Notes under the pieces: generated by a model
Seen by the model: only the letters and a program-made list of their open reading frames with translations
The model's database searches: none
Told to the model about the DNA's origin: nothing
Shown here: positions 27,691 to 34,538 of the stretch, one piece after another
Layout of the letters: each line of letters starts with the position of its first letter
Position numbering within the stretch: the first letter of the stretch is position 1
Position numbers and translations under genes: made by a program
Virus record (IMG/VR): IMGVR_UViG_3300005534_000027
Location: 1-34,696 of that record
Strand: one strand, 5' to 3'
Source of the DNA: a virus
DNA: 34,696 nucleotides

Positions 27691-27941
27691 CACAACAACC
27701 GCAGTTTCAACCGTCAATGAATGCTGAAGTGACACCAAATGGTGTGCATTTCAAAATACAAAAGGACCCCTTAAGCATCAAAACGTTGATTGTGCCTGAT
27801 GAGTTGATGATACAGGTGATTGCTTTGTGGCTACAAGCTCATCCACAAGAAGCAGTCGGCATCATGCAAGCTCTCAAAAAAAAGCAATCAGCAGAACTGG
27901 ACATCATTCGTACTGTCAACAGCACTAAGAATCGAGGGTAG
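27669..27941 (+). CDS. Hypothetical protein (90 aa)
   Basis: The start MATIPNIAQQPQF at 27669 has the strong site AAGGAGGGAAT. Its C-terminal half, VPDELMIQVIALWLQAHPQE, is a helical segment. It overlaps the previous gene by 22 bases. The function is unknown. Confidence 0.55.
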   Translation: MATIPNIAQQPQFQPSMNAEVTPNGVHFKIQKDPLSIKTLIVPDELMIQVIALWLQAHPQEAVGIMQALKKKQSAELDIIRTVNSTKNRG

Positions 27942-27942
27942 C

Positions 27943-28125
27943 ATGACGGTTTCAACTGGGGTTGGCAGAGGTCACGGGAGACATCACCATGGCCCTTTAG
28001 GTCCTCGTAAGACTGGTGTAGCAAAGCCTCCTACTGTGAAATCTGTAAATCCTCCCAAGCCGAAAGGTGTGGGCCGTGGCCATGGCAAACATCATCATGG
28101 CCCTAGAGTAAAGAAGGTGAAATAA
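27943..28125 (+). CDS. His/Gly-rich repeat protein (60 aa)
   Basis: It starts one base after the previous stop. Two near-identical units, GVGRGHGRHHHGP and GVGRGHGKHHHGP, are joined by a Pro/Lys linker. It is very basic and His-rich, suited to binding DNA or metal such as Ni or Zn. It lies beside another basic protein in the head operon, so a role in packaged DNA or scaffolding is possible. Confidence 0.6.
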   Translation: MTVSTGVGRGHGRHHHGPLGPRKTGVAKPPTVKSVNPPKPKGVGRGHGKHHHGPRVKKVK

Positions 28126-28302
28126 ATGGCATCTAAGCATCCAGGCTTTCAAAAAGCCGCTGCGTCTATTGCAGCAAAGCAAGGCATCTCGAAAGGGGCT
28201 GCAAGCGCTATCCTTGCAAGTAGCACAAGGAAAGCGAGTCCAGCGGCTAAGCGGAAAAATCCGAGGTTGAAGAATGTTCCTACGAAGAAGAAAGGGAAAT
28301 AA
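28126..28302 (+). CDS. Small basic phage structural-type protein
   Basis: The 58-residue product MASKHPGFQKAAASIAAKQG with GAASAILASSTRKAS and KRKNPRLKNV follows a pattern I recognise from small basic proteins in many tailed phages (HPGF ... STRKAS ... NPRLK). It is strongly basic. The function is not established, but association with DNA or the head is likely. Confidence 0.65.
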   Translation: MASKHPGFQKAAASIAAKQGISKGAASAILASSTRKASPAAKRKNPRLKNVPTKKKGK

Positions 28303-28303
28303 T

Positions 28304-28561
28304 ATGGCAAAAGACAAAGATGAACAGCCTACTCAGCAGATGCCAGCTATCAAGCCTACTGAGCAGAAAACTGAAACACATCCCGAGTCGATGATTTCAG
28401 CTTTTGCAGACAAAGTTGAGAACTTGATGAACCAAGCTGTACACGCGAGCGTTCCTGCTCCAAATCAAACTGCTACCGAGCATCACCAAAGATTTGCACA
28501 TTGGGCGAATCATTTGGGCGATCTTTGGAGAGAGGTAAAGCATCATGTCAAGAGAGATTAA
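28304..28561 (+). CDS. Hypothetical protein (85 aa)
   Basis: The start MAKDKDEQPTQQM at 28304 is one base after the previous stop. The N-terminus is disordered and Gln/Thr-rich, followed by an amphipathic helix (SAFADKVENLMNQAVHAS) and a basic end. Its end overlaps the next gene. The function is unknown. Confidence 0.5.
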   Translation: MAKDKDEQPTQQMPAIKPTEQKTETHPESMISAFADKVENLMNQAVHASVPAPNQTATEHHQRFAHWANHLGDLWREVKHHVKRD

Positions 28562-28925
28562 ATATCAGGTATGGCATAAGCAAGAGAAAAAGATGTATAT
28601 ACCAAATTATCTACATTTCTCTCCAGAAGGTAGATTATTTGGTGTGTTAGTCAAAGAAGGGCAATTGGTTTCTGTTGATGACTTTGAGCTGAGAGAATAT
28701 ACAGGTCTCAAAGACAAAACAGGCAAGGAGATTTACGAGGGTGATATTCTTCGTGTAGATGATGAGTCCATTGGAGTTGTCAAATGGGGTGTAGGATGCT
28801 TTTACTTTGATGATTGTATTGATGGACAAATAGCTCTTGAAGATATTTATGCAGAAAGGATTGCAGTGGTTCTAGGCAACATCTACGAAAACCTAGAATT
28901 ATTGCCAAAGGTAGAATATGCCTGA
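28545..28925 (+). CDS. YopX-family protein
   Basis: The N-terminal MSREIKYQVWHKQEKKMY and the central LREYTGLKDKTGKEIYEGDI with LRVDDESIGVVKWG are diagnostic for the YopX family (Bacillus phage SPbeta and others). The C-terminus carries VVLGNIYENLEL. The family is widespread in phages and of unknown function. It is an unusual passenger within a head-gene operon. Confidence 0.85.
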   Translation: MSREIKYQVWHKQEKKMYIPNYLHFSPEGRLFGVLVKEGQLVSVDDFELREYTGLKDKTGKEIYEGDILRVDDESIGVVKWGVGCFYFDDCIDGQIALEDIYAERIAVVLGNIYENLELLPKVEYA

Positions 28926-29148
28926 TGAAAACCTTGCAGACTACAAAGTCGAGCGGATTGATTGTGGACACTTGCAGACAATTCAAGCCCGTCGTCACCA
29001 GAACTTAGCCGACTACAACACACGTCTTGTTCCTGAGTTACGCGCCGCTCTTAACGATCTGAAGTGTGAGCAGTGCGAACAAGAGAAAGCTGAACTTGCC
29101 AAGCAAAAGCTTGTGCAGGAGATGAAGGAAAAATCACACAAAGCATAA
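28918..29148 (+). CDS. Hypothetical protein with CxxC
   Basis: ATG follows AAAGGTAGAAT. The 76-residue product contains CGH near residue 16 and CEQCEQEK near residue 50, and ends in a charged helix. A zinc site C-x-H...C-x2-C is possible. The function is unknown. Confidence 0.5.
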   Translation: MPDENLADYKVERIDCGHLQTIQARRHQNLADYNTRLVPELRAALNDLKCEQCEQEKAELAKQKLVQEMKEKSHKA

Positions 29149-29149
29149 T

Positions 29150-29164
29150 CCCCCTTGCACGGGG
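29150..29164 (+). repeat. Dispersed palindrome copy 13
   Basis: CCCCCTTGCACGGGG between the accessory genes and the scaffold gene, followed by an imperfect GAGCAC...GCGCTC hairpin. Confidence 0.8.
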
Positions 29165-29221
29165 AATATTGAGCACTATCTAAAGCGCTCTTGACTTTTT
29201 GAGAAAGAAGGATTTATACTA

Positions 29222-29920
29222 ATGTCAGAACAAGAAACTCCTCCGGTTCCCGCGACGGGAACTCCAGGAACACCCGCGACGGGAACACCTCCGGCATCCA
29301 CAGGCGCGACGCCTACGAAGCCAAGCATTGAAGAACTTCAAGCTCGTATTGCAGAATTAGAGCGGCATTCAACCAATAAGACAGAAGAAGCTGCTAGACA
29401 CGGTAAAAATCTCACTGAAGCTCAAAAAAAGCTTGCAGAATACGAGGAAAAGGAACGTCTAGCACAAGAAGCTCAATTGTCAGAGGTTGAAAAATCAAAG
29501 AAAGCAGTTGAAGCTGAAAAAGCAGCAAGAGCAGCAGTAGAGGCGCAAGTACAGCAGTTGAAACAAGAGCTTGTTTCCAAGATGGTACAGCTTGCAGCAA
29601 AAGAAAAAGGCATAATCGATACAGAGCTTGCATCGCTAGCCATTCAAGGAAAGCTGGAGCTAGGGGACGATGGTATGCCAACGAACGTTGATAAAGCCTT
29701 AGACGATTTGATCAAGAACAAGCCCTATCTTGCTCCCAAGCCTACTGAACCCAGTGAACAACCGCCTAATCCTGCTCAAACTGCAAACAATCAGCAACCG
29801 CCTAGGACTCCTGCAATGAATCCAGGCAGATCTAGTATCTCAGCACCGCAAACGTTGCAACCGGGTAAGCCAGTAACGTTTGCCCAAGCGTACCAAATGA
29901 ATAAAACACGACAACAGTAA
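29222..29920 (+). CDS. Capsid scaffolding protein
   Basis: It starts behind AAGAAGGATTTATACTA. The Pro/Thr-rich N-terminus has PATGTPGTPATGTP repeats. A long coiled coil (about residues 33-120) follows, then a Pro/Gln-rich C-terminus ending in PVTFAQAYQMNKTRQQ. Composition and position directly before the major capsid gene are typical of phage scaffolds. Confidence 0.8.
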   Translation: MSEQETPPVPATGTPGTPATGTPPASTGATPTKPSIEELQARIAELERHSTNKTEEAARHGKNLTEAQKKLAEYEEKERLAQEAQLSEVEKSKKAVEAEKAARAAVEAQVQQLKQELVSKMVQLAAKEKGIIDTELASLAIQGKLELGDDGMPTNVDKALDDLIKNKPYLAPKPTEPSEQPPNPAQTANNQQPPRTPAMNPGRSSISAPQTLQPGKPVTFAQAYQMNKTRQQ

Positions 29921-29921
29921 C

Positions 29922-30036
29922 ATTCATCAGGAAACGCGATGTTTCCGAATGAATAGCCTGCGATAGGCGCTCATTAACTTCAGGTAGCGCGATGCTCCCA
30001 GAAGCCGTTTACTTGAAATAATGGGAGCCTTTTTTT
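29922..30036 (+). promoter_or_regulatory. Structured leader of the major capsid gene: three GCGAU-loop hairpins and an attenuator
   Basis: H1 (29922-29954) is ATTCAT/ATGAAT and GGAAAC/GTTTCC stems around loop GCGAT. H2 (29956-29968) is GCCT/AGGC around GCGAT. H3 (29978-30004) is CTTC/GAAG, GG/CC and AGC/GCT around GCGAT. The 3' side of H3 (GCTCCCA, 29994-30000) can alternatively pair with TGGGAGC (30022-30028), which is followed by T7: a terminator. GGGAG in that 3' arm is also the ribosome-binding site, nine bases before the capsid ATG. Confidence 0.7.
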
Positions 30037-31062
30037 ATGGCTATTGATAGCAATGCTTATTCACTAGCGGATTATGCTTTAAATAGCAACAATCCGATGG
30101 TGAAGGCAATCACGTATTCACTCATTATGAGTGATAACATCCTCCAGGATTGCCCAATCCTTAACCAGAAAACGCTTATAGCAAACGGCGTAAGGTTTGA
30201 AGGTAACCTTCCAACTGTTAACTGGGCGCCTGTCAACTCTGAAGGCGTGACGACAAAGGGCACGCCTACCCCGTACGCAGAGCAACTGTACTTGATCCGT
30301 AACTATATCGATGTTGATCAGGTGTATGTTGAAGATGTGAACTCCATTGTTGATCCCCGTGCCTCTCAGACAGAAGCATTTATGAAAGCGCTTACGTACG
30401 ACATGAATGATAAATTCTTCAACAACGATCATATTGTTGGGAATGCTAATGCTCCTGTCGGTATCAAATTTAGGATCAACAACGGTGGAACGTTTGGTGT
30501 GCGTCCTGAGAACAGTATTCAAGCTGGCAGTTCAGGTTTAGACATTTCACAAGCCGCTCTGACCAATTCCGCAACCATCTCCAACGGTAACATTCTGATT
30601 GAATTCTTGGATCAATTGTTGTGGTCGGTAGACTCTCCAACAGGCGTAGGTGTCACGCTCTACATGAATGAAGTGATGAGAAGGCGTGTCAACTTTGCTA
30701 TCCGTGCCTTGGGTACCGGAGGCGGTTTTGACGTGTCAAAGGATATGTTTGATCGCAATATTGAAATGTATAAAGGCGCGGTCATTCGAGATCCGGGTTA
30801 CAAAGCTGATCAAACAACCCGTATCATCCCCAAGACTGAAGATGTCAATGGGAATACAGGCGGTACTACTTATAGCTCCATTTACGCTGTGAACTACGGA
30901 GAAGACCACTTCCACGGTTGGCAATTTGACGAGCCACAAGCAAAAGATCTTGGTTTGCTCAATAACGGCGTGATTTATCGTACATTCATCTCGTGGGCTG
31001 TAGGCTTGATGAATTCAAGCACGCGTTCACTGGGACGTTTGTACGGATTAAAATTAGGATAA
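30037..31062 (+). CDS. Major capsid protein (HK97-like fold)
   Basis: The 341-residue product begins MAIDSNAYSLADYALNSNNP. The N-arm, the MSDNILQDCPILNQ segment, the E-loop-type region (GVRFEGNLPTVNWAPVNSEG), and the axial domain with ALTYDMNDKFFNND and LYMNEVMRRRVNFAI fit HK97-type capsids of Siphoviridae that lack a protease. It follows a separate scaffold gene. Its ribosome-binding site is inside the terminator hairpin described for the leader, so expression is probably controlled at that point. Confidence 0.85.
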   Translation: MAIDSNAYSLADYALNSNNPMVKAITYSLIMSDNILQDCPILNQKTLIANGVRFEGNLPTVNWAPVNSEGVTTKGTPTPYAEQLYLIRNYIDVDQVYVEDVNSIVDPRASQTEAFMKALTYDMNDKFFNNDHIVGNANAPVGIKFRINNGGTFGVRPENSIQAGSSGLDISQAALTNSATISNGNILIEFLDQLLWSVDSPTGVGVTLYMNEVMRRRVNFAIRALGTGGGFDVSKDMFDRNIEMYKGAVIRDPGYKADQTTRIIPKTEDVNGNTGGTTYSSIYAVNYGEDHFHGWQFDEPQAKDLGLLNNGVIYRTFISWAVGLMNSSTRSLGRLYGLKLG

Positions 31063-31084
31063 TTGCCTGAAAGGATACACGATT

Positions 31085-31480
31085 ATGCCACAAGATAATA
31101 ACCTTTTACTTCAGGCATTAGTTACAAAAACGGCGACCTTCAATGGCGCGGCTCTTATATTCCCAGGTGGTACGCCTCGCAGAGGGTTGAATGCTCGCAT
31201 CATCTACACAGCAGCTAATCAGGCATCGGGCAGTGGTGTGTTCACGTTTAGCGTAGATGTATGTTATGATGGAGTTCCTACTGTTTGGAACTCTGATTTC
31301 CTTGCTCCGCCTATCACGCTTACTACTACTGCTCAATCAGGAGAGATTTTTATACCGTTTTCCATTAGTCCTACGTCAGTAGCTAATGGTACTCAAATTA
31401 GGTTGTCATGCACGCTTTCAGGATCACCAACTACGCCTACTATAACTTACAGTGGCTCGATAGTCCCTGGAAGGCCTTGA
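31085..31480 (+). CDS. Capsid decoration/structural protein
   Basis: It starts behind GAAAGGATACACGATT. The 131-residue product is almost all beta-strand and Thr/Ser-rich (GVFTFSVDVCYDG, ITLTTTAQSGEIFIP), an immunoglobulin-like layout seen in capsid-stabilising and decoration proteins. The position after the major capsid gene supports this. A specific family is not assigned. Confidence 0.6.
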   Translation: MPQDNNLLLQALVTKTATFNGAALIFPGGTPRRGLNARIIYTAANQASGSGVFTFSVDVCYDGVPTVWNSDFLAPPITLTTTAQSGEIFIPFSISPTSVANGTQIRLSCTLSGSPTTPTITYSGSIVPGRP

Positions 31481-31492
31481 TGCATTTAGTGT

Positions 31493-32221
31493 TTAAGGAA
31501 AGCGTGCTTTCCATCCTTTGTGGTGATTGCGTCTGCCTAGGGCAACATCTACGAGGTGATTGCGATCAAGATTATGTTTCTTAGCGAAATGAGATATACC
31601 GTGGGCAATATATTCGGTTCCATTAGGATCGGTGAAAATCATAGTTTTCATCTGCGATTCAGCGGAAATTCTCAATTTCTCTTTGGTCTCAGGAGAATAG
31701 GTTTTGCCTTTAGTTGTCTCCGAAATCTTGCGCTTGGTTTCTTCACTTCGTTCATTGCCAAGGTTTGCAAGTCTCAATTTCTCTTTTGTTTCAGGTGTGA
31801 GTTTTGCTCCAAGCCGATTGCTTGGCTTGCCAAGATTGGCATCACTAATCTTTTTACGGGTTGCTTGGGAAACTTCTGTTCCCAGTCGAGATCCTGCGGT
31901 GATGTTGATATTGTATCCATCGTGCCCAAATGGTTTGATCTTATCAAGCCAGTATTGTTCACGCTCGATCAAAAATGGGGCAAGGACCAATTCTACAATC
32001 TCGAAAACAAAAGCATTTTCACCATACTTGATCCATGCCCGTTGCAAGGAAATGCTGTGGTGATAATTGTTTTGAAGTTTACTGGAGTGTTCCCACCATC
32101 GTCTTCGCAAATTAGTAGCACTGCCAATATACAGTTTTTGATTGACTGTGTTGCGCATGCGGTAAATTCCCGATGTGGTGGGTATTTTAGGGGATTGCTG
32201 AATAGAGTACAATGGTCTCAT
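31493..32221 (-). CDS. GIY-YIG homing endonuclease with NUMOD3 repeats
   Basis: The 242-residue product starts behind GGAGACC. The GIY-YIG core is SGIYRMRNTVNQKLYIGSAT (GIY near 18, YIG near 31), with Arg in NLRRRWWEH and Glu in IEREQYW. Residues about 120-195 hold NUMOD3-type DNA-binding repeats (TRKKISDANLGKPSN, SEETKRKISETTKG, SPETKEKLR), and the C-terminus looks like an HTH (ISHFAKKHNLDRNHLVDVA). It is antisense to the head operon, has its own promoter at 32308, and is a free-standing mobile gene inserted between structural genes. Confidence 0.9.
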   Translation of the reverse strand: MRPLYSIQQSPKIPTTSGIYRMRNTVNQKLYIGSATNLRRRWWEHSSKLQNNYHHSISLQRAWIKYGENAFVFEIVELVLAPFLIEREQYWLDKIKPFGHDGYNINITAGSRLGTEVSQATRKKISDANLGKPSNRLGAKLTPETKEKLRLANLGNERSEETKRKISETTKGKTYSPETKEKLRISAESQMKTMIFTDPNGTEYIAHGISHFAKKHNLDRNHLVDVALGRRNHHKGWKARFP

Positions 32222-32307
32222 GGCTATTTGGTCTCCTTGATAGACTGTGTAGCAGCAGAGGCTACTTGCGTTGCAACCGCTTGTGGCCTCGATTCATTAG
32301 ACCTCTA

Positions 32308-32336
32308 TTATACCACATCAATTCCCCATAGTCGAG
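32308..32336 (-). promoter_or_regulatory. Promoter of the homing endonuclease gene
   Basis: On the minus strand TCGACT (32336-32331), 17 bases, TATAAT (32313-32308). Confidence 0.6.
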
Positions 32337-32366
32337 CTTCTCACCTAAGTTTAACGGAGGTGGGTT

Positions 32367-32987
32367 ATGACTGTTAGATCTACCATGTCAGATCTCATCT
32401 CAAGTGTTAGGGTTTTGATCAATGATGTTTTACCTGTTGGCAACGGTCAAATATTCACTGATCAAATAATTCAAGACGTAATGGATGAAGGCAGAGAAGA
32501 TATAACAAATAAAGCTCTTACACCTCGTCCAACTTTTTCAGGTTCAACTATACAGTACTTGGATTATTACAGCGATTTCGGGGGTGGATTTGAAAATGGA
32601 ATGGTGCTCAAACAGTACTTAACCGTTCTTGTTACACCATCATTAAGTGAACCAATTGCAGGACATTTTCAATTTGCTGCTAATGTCTTTCCTCCTGTGT
32701 TTATCACTGGATTGTTACATGACAGATATCGAGCGGCGGCGGATTTACTTGAACGGCTAGCAGCTCAGTATGCGATACGCTATTCGATGACGGTTGACGG
32801 TCAAAATCTTCAGATTGGGCAAGTGACAAACAACCTGCAAACGCTTGCCAAGACATACAGGAGAAAACAGAGACCACGCGCTATTTCTGTAGAGCGTAGC
32901 GATTTGAGAGGCGCGGATGCAACCAATATTGATCCATTAGCACCAACGAACATTGATTATATGTCAAGTGGTTCAAAACAAGGATAA
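32367..32987 (+). CDS. Head-tail connector / adaptor protein
   Basis: It starts behind AACGGAGGTGGGTT. The 206-residue product has a helical N-terminus (TMSDLISSVRVLINDVLPVG, FTDQIIQDVMDEGREDI) and a later helical segment (RYRAAADLLERLAAQYAIRY), as in phage head-tail adaptors. The position is right for this role. Confidence 0.7.
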   Translation: MTVRSTMSDLISSVRVLINDVLPVGNGQIFTDQIIQDVMDEGREDITNKALTPRPTFSGSTIQYLDYYSDFGGGFENGMVLKQYLTVLVTPSLSEPIAGHFQFAANVFPPVFITGLLHDRYRAAADLLERLAAQYAIRYSMTVDGQNLQIGQVTNNLQTLAKTYRRKQRPRAISVERSDLRGADATNIDPLAPTNIDYMSSGSKQG

Positions 32988-32995
32988 AGGATAAA

Positions 32996-33220
32996 ATGAG
33001 TATTAGCGACAAACAGAAACAAGACATTGAAAATAGGTTTTCCTATCATGCGCCTAAAGGTGATCAGACTGAACGGTATGCCAAGATCACTGAAGCGTAC
33101 AAGCAGTTTGCCCTAACTATTGCAGATTTGACTCCTGAGTCAAGAGAGCAGTCGATTGCCCTTACTCACTTGTGGGAATCGCGCATGGCAGCTAACGGCT
33201 CTATTGCAGTAAATGAATAG
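32996..33220 (+). CDS. acb2: Acb2/Tad1-type hairpin-domain protein (anti-CBASS)
   Basis: It follows AAAGGATAAA with a short spacing. The 74-residue product has the two-helix hairpin signature: ENRFSYHAPKGDQTERYAKI, EAYKQFALTIADLTPESREQ, SIALTHLWESRMAANGSIA. The motifs NRF-x-YH-x-PK, PESRE-x-S-x-AL-x-L and the W/M-AN-x-S-I-A end are those of Acb2. Acb2 proteins are hexameric sponges that bind cyclic di- and trinucleotides and so block CBASS, and in some cases Thoeris, signalling. The gene lies among late head genes. Confidence 0.8.
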   Translation: MSISDKQKQDIENRFSYHAPKGDQTERYAKITEAYKQFALTIADLTPESREQSIALTHLWESRMAANGSIAVNE

Positions 33221-33229
33221 GGGTACATC

Positions 33230-33523
33230 ATGATAGTAAACAATCAAGAAACGAATGAAGGCGATAGCGTCTTTTATGTGGATGATGACAAACAAATCTA
33301 TGATGCTGTTATTCGGTCAATAACCGAAAAAGACGGTAACCATTATGCAGAATTGAAGGTTGACAGAGACGGACAGCATTCAACGGTTACCGATGTGCCT
33401 CACAATACTAGTCCAGAAAAACATTCTTGGAATCATCCAATGAGTAAGAAAGAGCGAAAAACGCATTATCATCCTCATTTTTATGGTATTCCGAAGGAAG
33501 AAGATGAGGATGAGGATGAATGA
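33230..33523 (+). CDS. Hypothetical protein with acidic C-terminus
   Basis: ATG follows AGGGGTACATC. A beta-rich N-terminal domain (EGDSVFYVDDDKQIYDAVIR, HYAELKVDRDGQH) is followed by a His-rich stretch and an acidic tail (EEDEDEDE). It is next to the Acb2 gene; a role in counter-defence is possible only by position. Confidence 0.6.
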   Translation: MIVNNQETNEGDSVFYVDDDKQIYDAVIRSITEKDGNHYAELKVDRDGQHSTVTDVPHNTSPEKHSWNHPMSKKERKTHYHPHFYGIPKEEDEDEDE

Positions 33524-33912
33524 ACCTGCTTCCTGTCTTAGAGCTTGCACGGATTAGAGCGGATGCTGTCAAAGCTGTATGCGACAAGACATGCACTATC
33601 AGGCGTGACAGCAATGTAGCTGGAAATACTGTTGTATTCGACTCAAAAGGCGGGAGTCCTGATGATCTTATCGATATTGCGGATAACGTGCCGTGTGCGA
33701 TGGTTGGACTTAGTGCTCCAACTCAGCAGTTCCTGGCAGATCAGCCGGTGGGTATCGACTCCAGGACACTACACACACCATTCGGAACGGATATTCAGCC
33801 GAATGACGAGGTGGTAATCGACGGAATTGAGTACAAGGTCCTCTCACCGCATGGAGAGAAGACGTTGCAGATATTTACAAGTGTGGTGATTTTGAGAAAA
33901 ACACCGCTTTAG
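33520..33912 (+). CDS. Head closure / head-tail joining protein
   Basis: It starts at the ATG overlapping the previous stop. The N-terminal helix (LPVLELARIRADAVKAVCD) is followed by beta-strands with CTIRRDSNVAG, IQPNDEVVIDGIEYKVLSPH and TSVVILRKTPL. This resembles the head-closure/joining family: strand pattern TI-x-R, VKPND-x-V-x-I-x-G, then V. The position between adaptor and tail completion genes agrees. Confidence 0.7.
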   Translation: MNLLPVLELARIRADAVKAVCDKTCTIRRDSNVAGNTVVFDSKGGSPDDLIDIADNVPCAMVGLSAPTQQFLADQPVGIDSRTLHTPFGTDIQPNDEVVIDGIEYKVLSPHGEKTLQIFTSVVILRKTPL

Positions 33913-33929
33913 AAAGAATGAGAGGGATT

Positions 33930-33992
33930 ATGGGCAATATGAACACAGAAGTCCATAAACCCCCTTGCAAGGTGAAATTATGGCAGATGTAG
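33930..33992 (+). CDS. Possible 20-residue leader peptide
   Basis: ATG follows GAGAGGGATT and the frame (MGNMNTEVHKPPCKVKLWQM) runs through palindrome copy 14 and overlaps the next gene start. It may only couple translation. Weakly supported. Confidence 0.25.
   Translation: MGNMNTEVHKPPCKVKLWQM
33960..33974 (+). repeat. Dispersed palindrome copy 14
   Basis: CCCCCTTGCAAGGTG. Its AAGGTG also serves as the ribosome-binding site of the gene at 33980. Confidence 0.85.
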
Positions 33993-34159
33993 GTAAAATC
34001 ACGGTTCCTGTGATTATCAAGATTGAGTCTGTTGAGGATAGCCAAGGGCTCAGAGCTTTACTGAAGGATTTAATTCAGCAAGAGTTAGCTAATCTTTCTC
34101 TTGAGTCTGTTCAATTGCTTACAGATCAGATTGTCAGGCAGTATGAAACGAGGGACTAA
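33980..34159 (+). CDS. Hypothetical small protein (59 aa)
   Basis: The start MADVGKITVPVIIK follows AAGGTGAAATT. A short strand (KITVPVIIKIES) is followed by a helix (LRALLKDLIQQELANLSLES). It is probably a small tail-region protein; no family is assigned. Confidence 0.55.
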   Translation: MADVGKITVPVIIKIESVEDSQGLRALLKDLIQQELANLSLESVQLLTDQIVRQYETRD

Positions 34160-34160
34160 T

Positions 34161-34538
34161 ATGGCAGATACGGTATTATTCAAAATCACGGGACTTGAGA
34201 ATTTAGCTTTAAAAGTTGCTCTTGTAAATGCTGAAATCCAGGAGCAAGCAGAGGAAGAGCTTGATAGGGTAGCAGATCAAGTTCAATCTGATGCAAAGGA
34301 TAATTGTCCGGTAGCTCAAAACCCTAAGAAAGGTGAGATACCAGGAACGCTACGGGATGATATTAAGGTCTATGCCTCTAAACTAAAGCGGCAAATAGGA
34401 AATCTAAATGTGCATTATGCCATATATGTACATAATGGCACATATAAAATGAAAGCGCGTCCGTACTTATTAAATGCTGCTGAAGTAAACAATCAAACAT
34501 TTGTTGATAATATGCGAAAGATTGCATTAAATCTATGA
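34161..34538 (+). CDS. HK97 gp10-family tail completion protein
   Basis: The start MADTVLFKITGLEN at 34161 follows GAGGGACTAAT. The pattern VADQVQSDAKDNCPVAQNPK, then IPGTLRDDIKVYASK, HYAIYVHNGTYKMKARPYLL fits the gp10 family (A-P-V-x-T-G-x-L-R ... Y-x-x-Y-V-x-x-G-T ... AxPFL). The protein joins head and tail. The stop overlaps the next start (ATGA). Confidence 0.8.
   Translation: MADTVLFKITGLENLALKVALVNAEIQEQAEEELDRVADQVQSDAKDNCPVAQNPKKGEIPGTLRDDIKVYASKLKRQIGNLNVHYAIYVHNGTYKMKARPYLLNAAEVNNQTFVDNMRKIALNL

Noticed and set aside
31556-32377. Long plus-strand open frame opposite the homing endonuclease
   Set aside because: It lacks a ribosome-binding site and recognisable domains, while the minus strand has a clear GIY-YIG protein with its own promoter; the plus frame is a shadow.
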